This document shows, one piece after another, positions 43,460 to 50,945 of a stretch of DNA of 61,877 nt. The notes below the pieces were generated by a model, which saw only the letters and a program-made list of their open reading frames with translations, made no database searches and was not told the origin of the DNA. This DNA comes from an uncultured bacterium. GTDB lineage: Bacteria; Verrucomicrobiota; Kiritimatiellia; RFP12; UBA1067. How positions within the stretch are numbered: the first letter of the stretch is position 1; every line of letters starts with the position of its first letter. The stretch is from the NCBI GenBank assembly GCA_902801025.1, contig CADCGZ010000006.1, positions 1 through 61,877 of the forward strand. Reading direction: 5' to 3'. A program made the translations under genes and the position numbers.

Positions 43460-44076
43460 GAAGGGGATTCACTCTTTCCGAAACGATGATCGCGATGCTG
43501 ATAGGCGGCATTGTGCTGTTCGCGGTCATCTCCTCTTTCATCTCGGCCCAGATCATGATGGCCAACGCAATGTCGGAATCGGAGACGGCGCTTGCCGCGA
43601 GGAGCATCCGCGAGAAGCTTCTTTTCCATGTGGCTCCGACGATAGACGGCGTGCACTACTCCGGGATGCTCAGCGGGACGAATTCCGGCTGGGTGGTCGA
43701 GACGGGAAGCGGTTATGTCCTCATGCAGATGCCGGCGTTCGGGAATTCGCTTTCCGACACGAGGTCGCAGTCAATGCGCCTGGTTCTTGGCCAGTCCGGT
43801 TCCAATCGCTATTTCGTCAATGAGCACATTCCAAACAAGGACAACTATCTTTGGTGGCTCTGGCCGAACAGGATTCCGCTTGTCGAGTCTTCGATGCTCG
43901 ACATCGTGTCCTATGACGCGAGGGGAACCGGCGCAGAGGACGTCTATCGTGTCCACGTAGATGTCAATCTCGCGGCAAGGGGCCCGAGAAACGTCCCCGT
44001 GTACCGCAGGGAGCGAGTGTCCGTGCCGTTGATGGGGCGGCGACAGCCGATGATGGACTCGGCAGGGAGGTATTGA
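43456..44076 (+). CDS. Prepilin-like protein (pseudopilin) 2
   Basis: 206 residues from ATG 43456 (overlap ATGA with the first pseudopilin). MRRGFTLSETMIAMLIGGIVLFAVIS is a canonical prepilin leader with G|FTLSE. The C-terminal domain contains a Trp-rich stretch (NYLWWLWPNR). Size and leader resemble PilW/GspJ-type minor pilins. Processing needs a prepilin peptidase, which is not in the window. Confidence 0.85.
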   Translation: MRRGFTLSETMIAMLIGGIVLFAVISSFISAQIMMANAMSESETALAARSIREKLLFHVAPTIDGVHYSGMLSGTNSGWVVETGSGYVLMQMPAFGNSLSDTRSQSMRLVLGQSGSNRYFVNEHIPNKDNYLWWLWPNRIPLVESSMLDIVSYDARGTGAEDVYRVHVDVNLAARGPRNVPVYRRERVSVPLMGRRQPMMDSAGRY

Positions 44077-44077
44077 C

Positions 44078-46054
44078 GTGGATGCGGCAAGAGGCAGATC
44101 CGGCTTTGCGCTCGTCACTACGCTCGTTATGACGGGCGTGGCCGTCATACTGCTTGCCGGCGTAATCGGCTACGTGTCCTGGATGGTGCGGGCCACGGCG
44201 ATCTACACCGGCCGCGACGCCTGCCGTCTCGCCGCGCAAAGCGAAATCGAAGTGGCAAAGTCCGTTGTAAACGCAGCGTTCATCAGATCGATCGAACGTT
44301 CCGCCCATATCGTCGGCGGCGACACGATCGGCTCGACCTCGGTGAGTTCGTTCGACTGGTTCGAGGCGTATTCCGGCACGACGGCAAAGCGGACCATAGG
44401 CACGAAAAACCCCGTGACGCTCGACGCCGCGATCACAAACATGGGCTGTGTCGTTAAAGTGCGGATTGGCACCGTGGAGCATCCAGTCGGGACGCAGTGG
44501 GCCAACGTCACCTTTGTCGCGAAGGCAGAGCGGACTGCGCTCGGGACGACGGTGTCTTCGACCGTGGCGGAGACGGTCAGGTTCGCGCAGCAGCGCTCGA
44601 AGGTGTTCAACAACGCCTATTTCGTGAACAACTACGGCTGGTTCCAGGGCACTGGCTGCACCGCGAACGGCGACGTCCGTGCGAACGGGGACATGTATCT
44701 CGACTCGAGCTGCAAGGTGAACGGAAAGGTATATGCGGCGAGGAACGAGGAGCTTGGCGTCAATGGCGACATCACGAACTATGGCAAGATGGACACGTAT
44801 TCGACATACAAGTCGACCACGTACGGATCGTCGAATTCGGCGAGACCCCTGTACAGGGACCCGAACACCGGCGGGTCGAACGCCGGTGGATACGAGGCGC
44901 CCGATACAAACCCTACGACGGCGATGCTAAAGGCGCGCATCAACGCAAACGAGGAGCTTTCTGTCGAGATGCCATACATAGGCGATCTCTCGTCTTCCGC
45001 GAGCGCCTATCGCGAATGGGCCCAGGAGTTGCACGCCGCCGATCCCAACATGTCGACGATAAAGCAGGGCGGCACGACCATTGCCTCCGTCTACTACGAC
45101 GGCGTGGGTCCGTCGGGCGACGCCTCCCTTGCCGACAAGGGCGCGCTCGTGCTCGTCGGAACGCAGTCGAACCCGATAGTCGTTAATGGGCCGGTGATCG
45201 TGGAGTCAGACGTGATCATCAAGGGCTATGTAACCGGCCAGGGCACGATCTACTCAGGGCGCAACATCCACATCGTCGGCAACATCCAATACAAGAACCC
45301 GCCGTCCTGGAGCAACAAGTCGACGCAAAATGCGAACAATTCGTCGAAGGACATGCTCGGGCTCATGGCGAAGGGCAACATCGTGCTCGGCAACTGCACC
45401 GACTCGTCGTGGCTCAGCTCCATCAAGACGTATCTTTCGACCCAGCCCTACGTCCAGCAGTACGCCTGCGACACGACGGACGCGAACATTGGGTATCCGT
45501 CGACTTTTGGTGGCAGCTATGCCGTGGTCGAGAAGGTGTCCACTGGCGACGCGTCTGCTTTGCAGGTTGCCAGTTCGGTGAACCCTGGCGGCGCAGAGAT
45601 TGTCGGCGGCAACTATCAGTTCGGCAAGGTGCGTGAGACGACGGTAACACTCGGCACCGGGCACTACGAGGGTAGCGGATGGTCGCGCCGCTGGGTGGCA
45701 GACACCGAGACCCGCCGCGAAAACTCCTACGACCGAAAATACTACGAGACGGTCTGTGCCGACAGCGAGATATCCTCCCGTGCCGAGACGATTACGCGCG
45801 TCGACGCGGTGCTCTACAACAACCACGGCATCTTCGGCAAAACAGGCAAGTGCAGCTTCAATGGCGCGCTTGTCTGCCGAAACGAGGGCATTCAGTATTC
45901 GAGCAATCTCTATTTGAATTGGGATATCCGGCTTTTCTCCGGCTCGTCGGAGACGGTTGACAACGACAAGGTTGGGCTTGCAAAGGCGAGCGACAACCCG
46001 CCGATGACACTTAGATGGGCGGAGATTTCCGATGAGGTAGTCACGGTTGAGTAG
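44078..46054 (+). CDS. PilX-like pilus-associated protein with large extracellular domain
   Basis: 658 residues from GTG 44078 with GGGAGG upstream. The N-terminus RSGFALVTTLVMTGVAVILLAGVIGYVSW matches the PilX N-terminal pattern. Residues ~180-500 contain short repeated glycine/asparagine-rich strands (GCTANGDVRANGDMYLDSSCKVNGKVYA; VNGPVIVESDVIIKGYVTGQGTIYSG), consistent with a right-handed beta-helix or bactofilin-like stack. The protein is much larger than classic PilX. It could be a tip or adhesin subunit initiated by the minor pilins. Confidence 0.78.
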   Translation: MDAARGRSGFALVTTLVMTGVAVILLAGVIGYVSWMVRATAIYTGRDACRLAAQSEIEVAKSVVNAAFIRSIERSAHIVGGDTIGSTSVSSFDWFEAYSGTTAKRTIGTKNPVTLDAAITNMGCVVKVRIGTVEHPVGTQWANVTFVAKAERTALGTTVSSTVAETVRFAQQRSKVFNNAYFVNNYGWFQGTGCTANGDVRANGDMYLDSSCKVNGKVYAARNEELGVNGDITNYGKMDTYSTYKSTTYGSSNSARPLYRDPNTGGSNAGGYEAPDTNPTTAMLKARINANEELSVEMPYIGDLSSSASAYREWAQELHAADPNMSTIKQGGTTIASVYYDGVGPSGDASLADKGALVLVGTQSNPIVVNGPVIVESDVIIKGYVTGQGTIYSGRNIHIVGNIQYKNPPSWSNKSTQNANNSSKDMLGLMAKGNIVLGNCTDSSWLSSIKTYLSTQPYVQQYACDTTDANIGYPSTFGGSYAVVEKVSTGDASALQVASSVNPGGAEIVGGNYQFGKVRETTVTLGTGHYEGSGWSRRWVADTETRRENSYDRKYYETVCADSEISSRAETITRVDAVLYNNHGIFGKTGKCSFNGALVCRNEGIQYSSNLYLNWDIRLFSGSSETVDNDKVGLAKASDNPPMTLRWAEISDEVVTVE

Positions 46055-46070
46055 GGGTTAGGAGCCAGAT

Positions 46071-46355
46071 ATGGTTGAGGCGAATGCAGATCCAGAAGTC
46101 GTTACCTCTCGCATTAGGCGCGAGACGCGAGATGCGGCCGCGGAGCGTGAACGTGAAGCGGCTCTGGCGGTGTCGCCATCCATGACAACGGGAGCTCCCG
46201 CTGCAGGCGCACTTGCCGTCGAAACCGTTCCATCCCCGCCTCCTCCGCCTCCTGTCGACGCGCAGACGGCGTTTCGCCGCGGGCGTCTTGGCGTCGTCGC
46301 TGTCCTCGTCCTCGTCCTTTTGTGGGCGTGGATTCGCCAGCGTCGTGCGCAATGA
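46071..46355 (+). CDS. Small tail-anchored membrane protein
   Basis: 94 residues. A charged N-terminus (SRIRRETRDAAAEREREAA), a proline run (SPPPPPPVD) and one C-terminal membrane helix (LGVVAVLVLVLLWAWI) followed by basic residues. It follows the PilX-like gene after two heptamer units. No homologous family is recognised. It may be an accessory of the pilus locus. Confidence 0.6.
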   Translation: MVEANADPEVVTSRIRRETRDAAAEREREAALAVSPSMTTGAPAAGALAVETVPSPPPPPPVDAQTAFRRGRLGVVAVLVLVLLWAWIRQRRAQ

Positions 46356-46384
46356 CAAGCCGATGCGCCAAGTGCGCAAAATTG

Positions 46385-46393
46385 TGGTATAAT
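46385..46393 (+). promoter_or_regulatory. Extended -10 promoter of argG
   Basis: TGGTATAAT with TATAAT at 46388-46393. Here the start codon lies 32 bases downstream and is preceded by AGAAGGAGAG, so this transcript has a normal leader with a ribosome binding site. Confidence 0.75.
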
Positions 46394-46425
46394 ATTCCTT
46401 CAATTTCAGAAGGAGAGACAAAATC

Positions 46426-47658
46426 ATGAAACTTGCTGATCTCAAAGGCAAAACCGTCGGCGTCTGCGTTTCGGGCGGACTCGACTCGAAGACAATCTGC
46501 TGCGTCCTCAAGGATGCGGGCGTCAAGGTCAAGGCGTTCAGCGCGAACGTCGGCCAGCCCGACGAAAAGAATATCAACGACATCAAGAAGAAGATGGCGC
46601 CCACGGGCGTCCAGACGACGATCGTCGACGTCACGAAGGAAATGGCCGACATCTGCTTTGAGACGGTGAAGTGCCAGGCGATGTACGACGGCGGCTACTG
46701 GAACTCGACCGGCATCGCGCGGGCGGTCACTGTGCAGAAGCTCCTCCCCGCGATGAAGAAGGCGGGTTGCGTCGCCCTCGTCCACGGCGCGACGGGTCGC
46801 GGCAACGACCAGATGCGCTTTGAGCGCTACACAAACGTGATGGACCCGAAGTTCGGCGTATACGCCCCGTGGCGCGACGCCGACCTCCTTGCGAAGTTCC
46901 CCGGCCGCACGCAGATGGTCGAGTTCCTCGCGAAGCGCGGCATCGTCGCGTTTGTCGGCACGAAGAAGAAATACTCTACCGACGCTAACCTCGCGGGGCT
47001 CTCGCACGAGGCGGAAGACCTCGAGTCGATGGAGACTTCGATGCGCATCGTGAAGCCCACGATGGGCGTTTGGCCCGAGCAGGCGCCGAACAAGGTTGAG
47101 AAGATCAGGCTTTCATTCGTCAAGGGCCGCTGCGTCGCGATCAACGGCAAGAAGATGACGCCCTACCAGGTCATGCTTGCGGCGAACAAGATTGGCGGTC
47201 GCAACGGCATTGGCATGAAGCATGCACTTGAGAACCGCATTATTGGCACGAAGTCGCGCGGCGTCTACGAGGCGCCCGGAATGGAAGTCCTCTCGTGGGG
47301 CCTCAAGTTCATCTACGAGGGAATCATGGACCGTCGTTCCACGAAGATGTTCCAGGAGCTCTCCAAGTTCGTCGCAGATCAGATCTACGACGGTCGCTGG
47401 TTCGACCCTGCGACGCAGGCGGCGCGCGCGGCGATCCAGGTGTGGGCAGACAAGGCGACGGCCGATGTCACGCTCGGGCTCTACAAGGGTAACATCTTCT
47501 TCGAGGCGCTCAAGGGTCTCAAGGCGACGATCTACAACGAAGCCGATAGCTCCATGGAAGCGTCGAACGGCTTGAACCCGCACAGCTCCCAGGGCTTTGC
47601 GGAGATTCAGTCGGTCGAGGCCAAGATGCTTGCGAAGGCAGGGCAGATTAGGGTTTAG
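46426..47658 (+). CDS. argG: Argininosuccinate synthase
   Basis: 410 residues. The ATP-binding PP-loop is VCVSGGLDSKTI near the N-terminus. HGATGRGNDQMRFE and the motif KYSTDANLAGLSHEAEDLE, with the ligand residues for citrulline and aspartate, are conserved. It joins citrulline and aspartate using ATP, the next-to-last step of arginine synthesis. argF lies ~8 kb downstream; argH is not seen. Stop at 47656-47658 is followed at once by a heptamer repeat. Confidence 0.95.
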   Translation: MKLADLKGKTVGVCVSGGLDSKTICCVLKDAGVKVKAFSANVGQPDEKNINDIKKKMAPTGVQTTIVDVTKEMADICFETVKCQAMYDGGYWNSTGIARAVTVQKLLPAMKKAGCVALVHGATGRGNDQMRFERYTNVMDPKFGVYAPWRDADLLAKFPGRTQMVEFLAKRGIVAFVGTKKKYSTDANLAGLSHEAEDLESMETSMRIVKPTMGVWPEQAPNKVEKIRLSFVKGRCVAINGKKMTPYQVMLAANKIGGRNGIGMKHALENRIIGTKSRGVYEAPGMEVLSWGLKFIYEGIMDRRSTKMFQELSKFVADQIYDGRWFDPATQAARAAIQVWADKATADVTLGLYKGNIFFEALKGLKATIYNEADSSMEASNGLNPHSSQGFAEIQSVEAKMLAKAGQIRV

Positions 47659-47692
47659 GAGTCAGGGGTCAGTAGTTAGGAGTCAGTGATTG
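47658..47692 (+). repeat. Heptamer repeat (5 units) between argG and grpE
   Basis: GGAGTCA, GGGGTCA, GTAGTTA, GGAGTCA, GTGATTG in seven-base register. The first unit overlaps the last base of the argG stop. The fourth unit supplies the only GGAG before grpE. Confidence 0.75.
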
Positions 47693-47695
47693 GTG

Positions 47696-48316
47696 ATGGA
47701 AGAAGAAAAGAAAGAGAAAGAGCCCGAGAAAACGGCAGAAGTTGAAGAGGCGGCCAAGCCCGAGGGTGAGTCTGGCGCTGAGGCTGCGACGCCTCAGGAT
47801 TCCGGCGCTGAATCCGAGGCGAAGACCGAGACGCCCGCCGAGGAAGAAAAGCAGGATAAATCGGAGGACAAGCCCGCCGAGCCCGACTGGAAGACTCTCT
47901 ACGCGCTCACTCTCGCCGACTTCGACAACTACAAGAAGCGCGCGGCGCGCGACCGCGAGGATACATACCGCTATGCCGAGATGGATATCCTCAAGGACAT
48001 TCTCCCGGTTGTGGACAATCTCGCGCTCGCGCTTGCGAACGCCAAGGAGAAGTCTGACGATCCCTTCGTGAAGGGCGTCGAGCTCGTATACGACACGCTT
48101 CTCAAGTCGCTCAAGGATCATGGCGCAGAGCCGTTCGATTCTGTTGGCAAGGAGCTCGACACCGAGAAGATGGAGGCGATTGCGACGCTCCCGTCGCCCG
48201 ATGTCCCCGAGGGCAAGGTCTCGATCGAGTCGAAGAAGGGCTGGATGCTGAAGGACAAGGTCCTGCGGGCCGCGCAGGTCGTTGTGTCGTCTGGCAAGCC
48301 CGGCGGGGAAAAGTGA
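47696..48316 (+). CDS. grpE: Nucleotide exchange factor GrpE
   Basis: 206 residues from ATG 47696; TTG 47690 and GTG 47693 directly upstream are in frame. The first ~60 residues are an acidic, Glu/Ala/Pro-rich disordered tail. Then comes the long helix (ADFDNYKKRAARDREDTYRYAEMDILKDILPVVDNLALAL) and the beta wing (MEAIATLPSPDVPEGKVSIESKKGWMLKDKVLRAAQVVVS), which is the GrpE signature. It releases ADP from DnaK. dnaJ follows after six bases. Confidence 0.93.
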   Translation: MEEEKKEKEPEKTAEVEEAAKPEGESGAEAATPQDSGAESEAKTETPAEEEKQDKSEDKPAEPDWKTLYALTLADFDNYKKRAARDREDTYRYAEMDILKDILPVVDNLALALANAKEKSDDPFVKGVELVYDTLLKSLKDHGAEPFDSVGKELDTEKMEAIATLPSPDVPEGKVSIESKKGWMLKDKVLRAAQVVVSSGKPGGEK

Positions 48317-48322
48317 TTAGGT

Positions 48323-49513
48323 ATGGCGGATAAAAGAGATTATTACGAGGTGCTTGGAGTTGCCAAGACTGCGACGGCGGACGAGATAAAGTCCGCCTAC
48401 CGCAAGCTTGCGATGAAGTACCACCCCGACCGCAATCCAGGTGACAAGGCGGCCGAGGAGAAGTTCAAGGAGGCGGCCGAGGCATACGACGTCCTTCACG
48501 ACCCCGAGAAGCGCCAGCGCTACGACCAGTTCGGACATCAGGCGTTCGACGGCGGCGCCGGCGGCGGATATGGTGCCGGCGGCATGAGCATGGACGACAT
48601 CTTCGCGGCTTTCGGCGACCTCTTCGGCGGCAGGGGCGGCGGTTTCGGCGGCTTCGAGGATTTCTTCGGCGGCGGTGGCCGCTCTCGCCGCGGGGTAGAT
48701 CCGAACGCGCCGGTTCGCGGCGACGACATGACTTTTCGCCTTGACGTCGATTTCGACGAGGCGCTTTTTGGCTCTACGCGCACGATCGACATCACGCTTC
48801 CGGAGCAGTGCGACGCCTGCCGCGGCACTGGTGCGGAGAATGGTTCGAAGCGCACGACGTGCAAGACTTGTGGCGGCCGCGGCGTAGTGATCGGCGGCTC
48901 CGGCTTCTTTCAAGTTCGCCAGACGTGCCCAACTTGCGGCGGAGAGGGCTCGGTAATCGAAAAGCCGTGCAGGAAGTGCCGTGGAACGGGGCATGTCACC
49001 AACAGGCGGCAGATTTCGCTCAAGATCCCGGCCGGCATCGACAACGGCTCGCGTCTCCGTCTCGCCGGGAAGGGCGGCGGCGGTCTTCGCGGCGGCGAGA
49101 ACGGCGACCTCTACGTCCACATCGGCGTCAGGAAAAGCGATATCTTCGACCGCGATGGACTCGACCTCGGCGTCGACATTCCAGTCTCTCCCATCCTCGC
49201 GGCGCTCGGTGGAACGGTAGACGTTCCTACGCCTCAAGGCACGGCGCAACTGACTCTCCCGGCAGGAACGCCGAACGGCAAGGTGTTCCGCCTGCGCGGC
49301 AAGGGCGTTCCGTCGCTGCGCGGCGGCTCGCCGGGCGACCTACACGCCCGCATAGTCTTTGAAGTCCCCGCAAACCTCGACCGCAAGCAGCGCGCGGCGC
49401 TCGAGGAGTTCCAGAAGATGTCGACGCCGAAGAACTTCCCCGAGGCGCAGTCTCTTGCGAACAAGACGAGGATATTCTTTGCGCATCGAGACAAGCTTCG
49501 TCAAGGCGACTGA
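48323..49513 (+). CDS. dnaJ: Chaperone protein DnaJ
   Basis: 396 residues. N-terminal J domain with the HPD tripeptide (KYHPDRNPGDK), a Gly/Phe-rich linker (~residues 75-130), and four CxxCxGxG zinc motifs (CDACRGTG, CKTCGGRG, CPTCGGEG, CRKCRGTG). The C-terminal substrate-binding domains include LRLAGKGGGGLRGGENGDLYVHI. It is a full type I DnaJ that delivers clients to DnaK. It is co-transcribed with grpE, and its stop is only four bases before tRNA-Leu. Confidence 0.96.
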   Translation: MADKRDYYEVLGVAKTATADEIKSAYRKLAMKYHPDRNPGDKAAEEKFKEAAEAYDVLHDPEKRQRYDQFGHQAFDGGAGGGYGAGGMSMDDIFAAFGDLFGGRGGGFGGFEDFFGGGGRSRRGVDPNAPVRGDDMTFRLDVDFDEALFGSTRTIDITLPEQCDACRGTGAENGSKRTTCKTCGGRGVVIGGSGFFQVRQTCPTCGGEGSVIEKPCRKCRGTGHVTNRRQISLKIPAGIDNGSRLRLAGKGGGGLRGGENGDLYVHIGVRKSDIFDRDGLDLGVDIPVSPILAALGGTVDVPTPQGTAQLTLPAGTPNGKVFRLRGKGVPSLRGGSPGDLHARIVFEVPANLDRKQRAALEEFQKMSTPKNFPEAQSLANKTRIFFAHRDKLRQGD

Positions 49514-49517
49514 TTTC

Positions 49518-49596
49518 GCACCTGTGGTGGAATGGCAGACACGGTGGATTTAGGTTCCACTGCTTCGGCGTGGGGGTTCGAGTCCCTCCAGGTGCA
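49518..49596 (+). tRNA. tRNA-Leu (anticodon TAG)
   Basis: Acceptor arms GCACCTG and CAGGTGC pair fully. The anticodon stem GTGGA/TCCAC encloses TTTAGGT with anticodon TAG. A short variable arm (TGCTTCGGCG) and the T loop GTTCGAGTC follow. CCA is not encoded. It probably shares the dnaJ transcript. Confidence 0.95.
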
Positions 49597-49647
49597 CAAC
49601 TCGCAAAAGAAATATACAAATGTATATTCCCAAGGCGAGGCGACATT

Positions 49648-49656
49648 TGGTAGAAT
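49648..49656 (+). promoter_or_regulatory. Promoter of the ExbB-ExbD operon
   Basis: TGG + TAGAAT (49651-49656). It lies inside the dyad TTGGTA-gaata-TACCAA (49647-49663) and follows another dyad, ATATAC-aaat-GTATAT, so regulation by a repressor is possible. The leader to the ATG at 49711 is 54 bases and ends in AAGGAAG. Confidence 0.6.
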
Positions 49657-49710
49657 ATACCAAACATGGCAAAGATTTATAGTTACTAATCGCCAAATCA
49701 AGGAAGAAAC

Positions 49711-50511
49711 ATGAAAAAGCAAATGCTGGTCGTCGCGTTCGCGCTTGCGGGCGCCGTGTGGATGAAGGGAATTCTTGCGCAGGAGGCCGCTAAGCCGGCG
49801 GAGGGGGCCGAGGTCTCCGCCGCCGAGGCCGCGCCAGCGGAGGGGGCCGAGGCCGCCGCCGAGGCGGAGGCGCCGAAGGAGATCACCGCGCTCGACCAGT
49901 GGGCGACCTACATCAAGCAGGGCGGCAAGACGATGTGGTTCATCGGGCTCCTCTCCATCCTCGGACTCGGCTGCGCGCTCGAGCGCTTCTGGAACATGCG
50001 CCGCTCCCGGATCGTCCCGGACGGATTCTCCGCGAAGGTGATCGAGCTCTGGAAGGGCGGCAAGACGGACGAGGTCGCCGCGCTCTGCCGCTCGTCCAAG
50101 TCTATGCTTTCGCGCGTGGTCGAGACGATGATACAGCACAAGGACTCGAAGGACTACAACGAGGTCAAGATGTTCGCCGAGGACAAGGTCGGCCGCGAGC
50201 TACGTCTCGAGAACCGCAAGGCCGCGATGCTCTCGACGGCTGCTACGCTATCGCCGCTTCTCGGACTTTTCGGGACGGTTCTCGGCCTCCTCGGCGCGTT
50301 CGGCACCGTCGCCGCAATGGGCGAGATGGGCGACGCGTCCGTCCTCGCCGACGACATCGGCAAGGCGCTCGTCACGACGGTGGCGGGTCTCGCGGTGTCG
50401 ATGCCGTGCCTTTTCGTGTTCGGCCTCATCAAGAACAGGCTCAACCTCTACGCGGTGCTCCTCGAGGAGGAGGTAGCCGATCTCGTCAACCAGATCTTCG
50501 TGAAGAAGTGA
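49711..50511 (+). CDS. exbB: MotA/TolQ/ExbB proton channel family protein
   Basis: 266 residues. A signal-like N-terminus is followed by an Ala/Glu-rich segment (~residues 26-55). Three membrane helices follow in ExbB style: WFIGLLSILGLGCALERFW near residue 75, then the conserved pair AAMLSTAATLSPLLGLFGTVLGLLGAF and ALVTTVAGLAVSMPCLFVFGLI. The TLSPLLGLFGTV and GxA-T-GL motifs line the proton path. It forms a pentamer around the ExbD/TolR helices. It heads a three-gene operon. Confidence 0.92.
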   Translation: MKKQMLVVAFALAGAVWMKGILAQEAAKPAEGAEVSAAEAAPAEGAEAAAEAEAPKEITALDQWATYIKQGGKTMWFIGLLSILGLGCALERFWNMRRSRIVPDGFSAKVIELWKGGKTDEVAALCRSSKSMLSRVVETMIQHKDSKDYNEVKMFAEDKVGRELRLENRKAAMLSTAATLSPLLGLFGTVLGLLGAFGTVAAMGEMGDASVLADDIGKALVTTVAGLAVSMPCLFVFGLIKNRLNLYAVLLEEEVADLVNQIFVKK

Positions 50512-50521
50512 GGCGGAAGCC

Positions 50522-50935
50522 ATGGCCGTCAGATACGAAGAAGAGGAGAAGCCCGAGGTCCAGCTGACCTCGATGATGGACTGCATCTTCCTGATGCTCA
50601 TATTCTTCCTGGTTTCCTCCCAGCTGAAGAAGGTCGAGAAGGAGCTTCCCATCGAGCTCCCCCGCGCCAACACGACGCGCGACGTCAAGTCGACCCCCGA
50701 CCTCATCACCGTCTCGGTGAACGCGAAGGGCGAGCTGTTCGTGAACTCGAAGCCGGTCGGCGACGCCGGACTCAAGAACGCCCTCGCGAACGCCGCGAAG
50801 GAGAACCCCGACCGCCGCATCAGGATAAACGGCGACGTCTTCGCCCCGTTCCGCTCGATTGTCCAGGTGCTCGACACCTGCCAGGGCGAGGGGCTCACGG
50901 TGGTCGGCATCCACACCGCGACCGACATAAGGTGA
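50522..50935 (+). CDS. exbD: Biopolymer transport protein ExbD/TolR
   Basis: 137 residues. One membrane helix near the N-terminus (SMMDCIFLMLIFFLVSSQ) contains the essential aspartate Asp20. The periplasmic domain is of the ExbD/TolR type (LPRANTTRDVKSTPDLITVSVNAKGELFVNSKPV). It couples proton flow in ExbB to movement of a partner protein, here presumably the coiled-coil protein encoded ten bases downstream. Confidence 0.92.
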   Translation: MAVRYEEEEKPEVQLTSMMDCIFLMLIFFLVSSQLKKVEKELPIELPRANTTRDVKSTPDLITVSVNAKGELFVNSKPVGDAGLKNALANAAKENPDRRIRINGDVFAPFRSIVQVLDTCQGEGLTVVGIHTATDIR

Positions 50936-50945
50936 TCTGCCGGCC

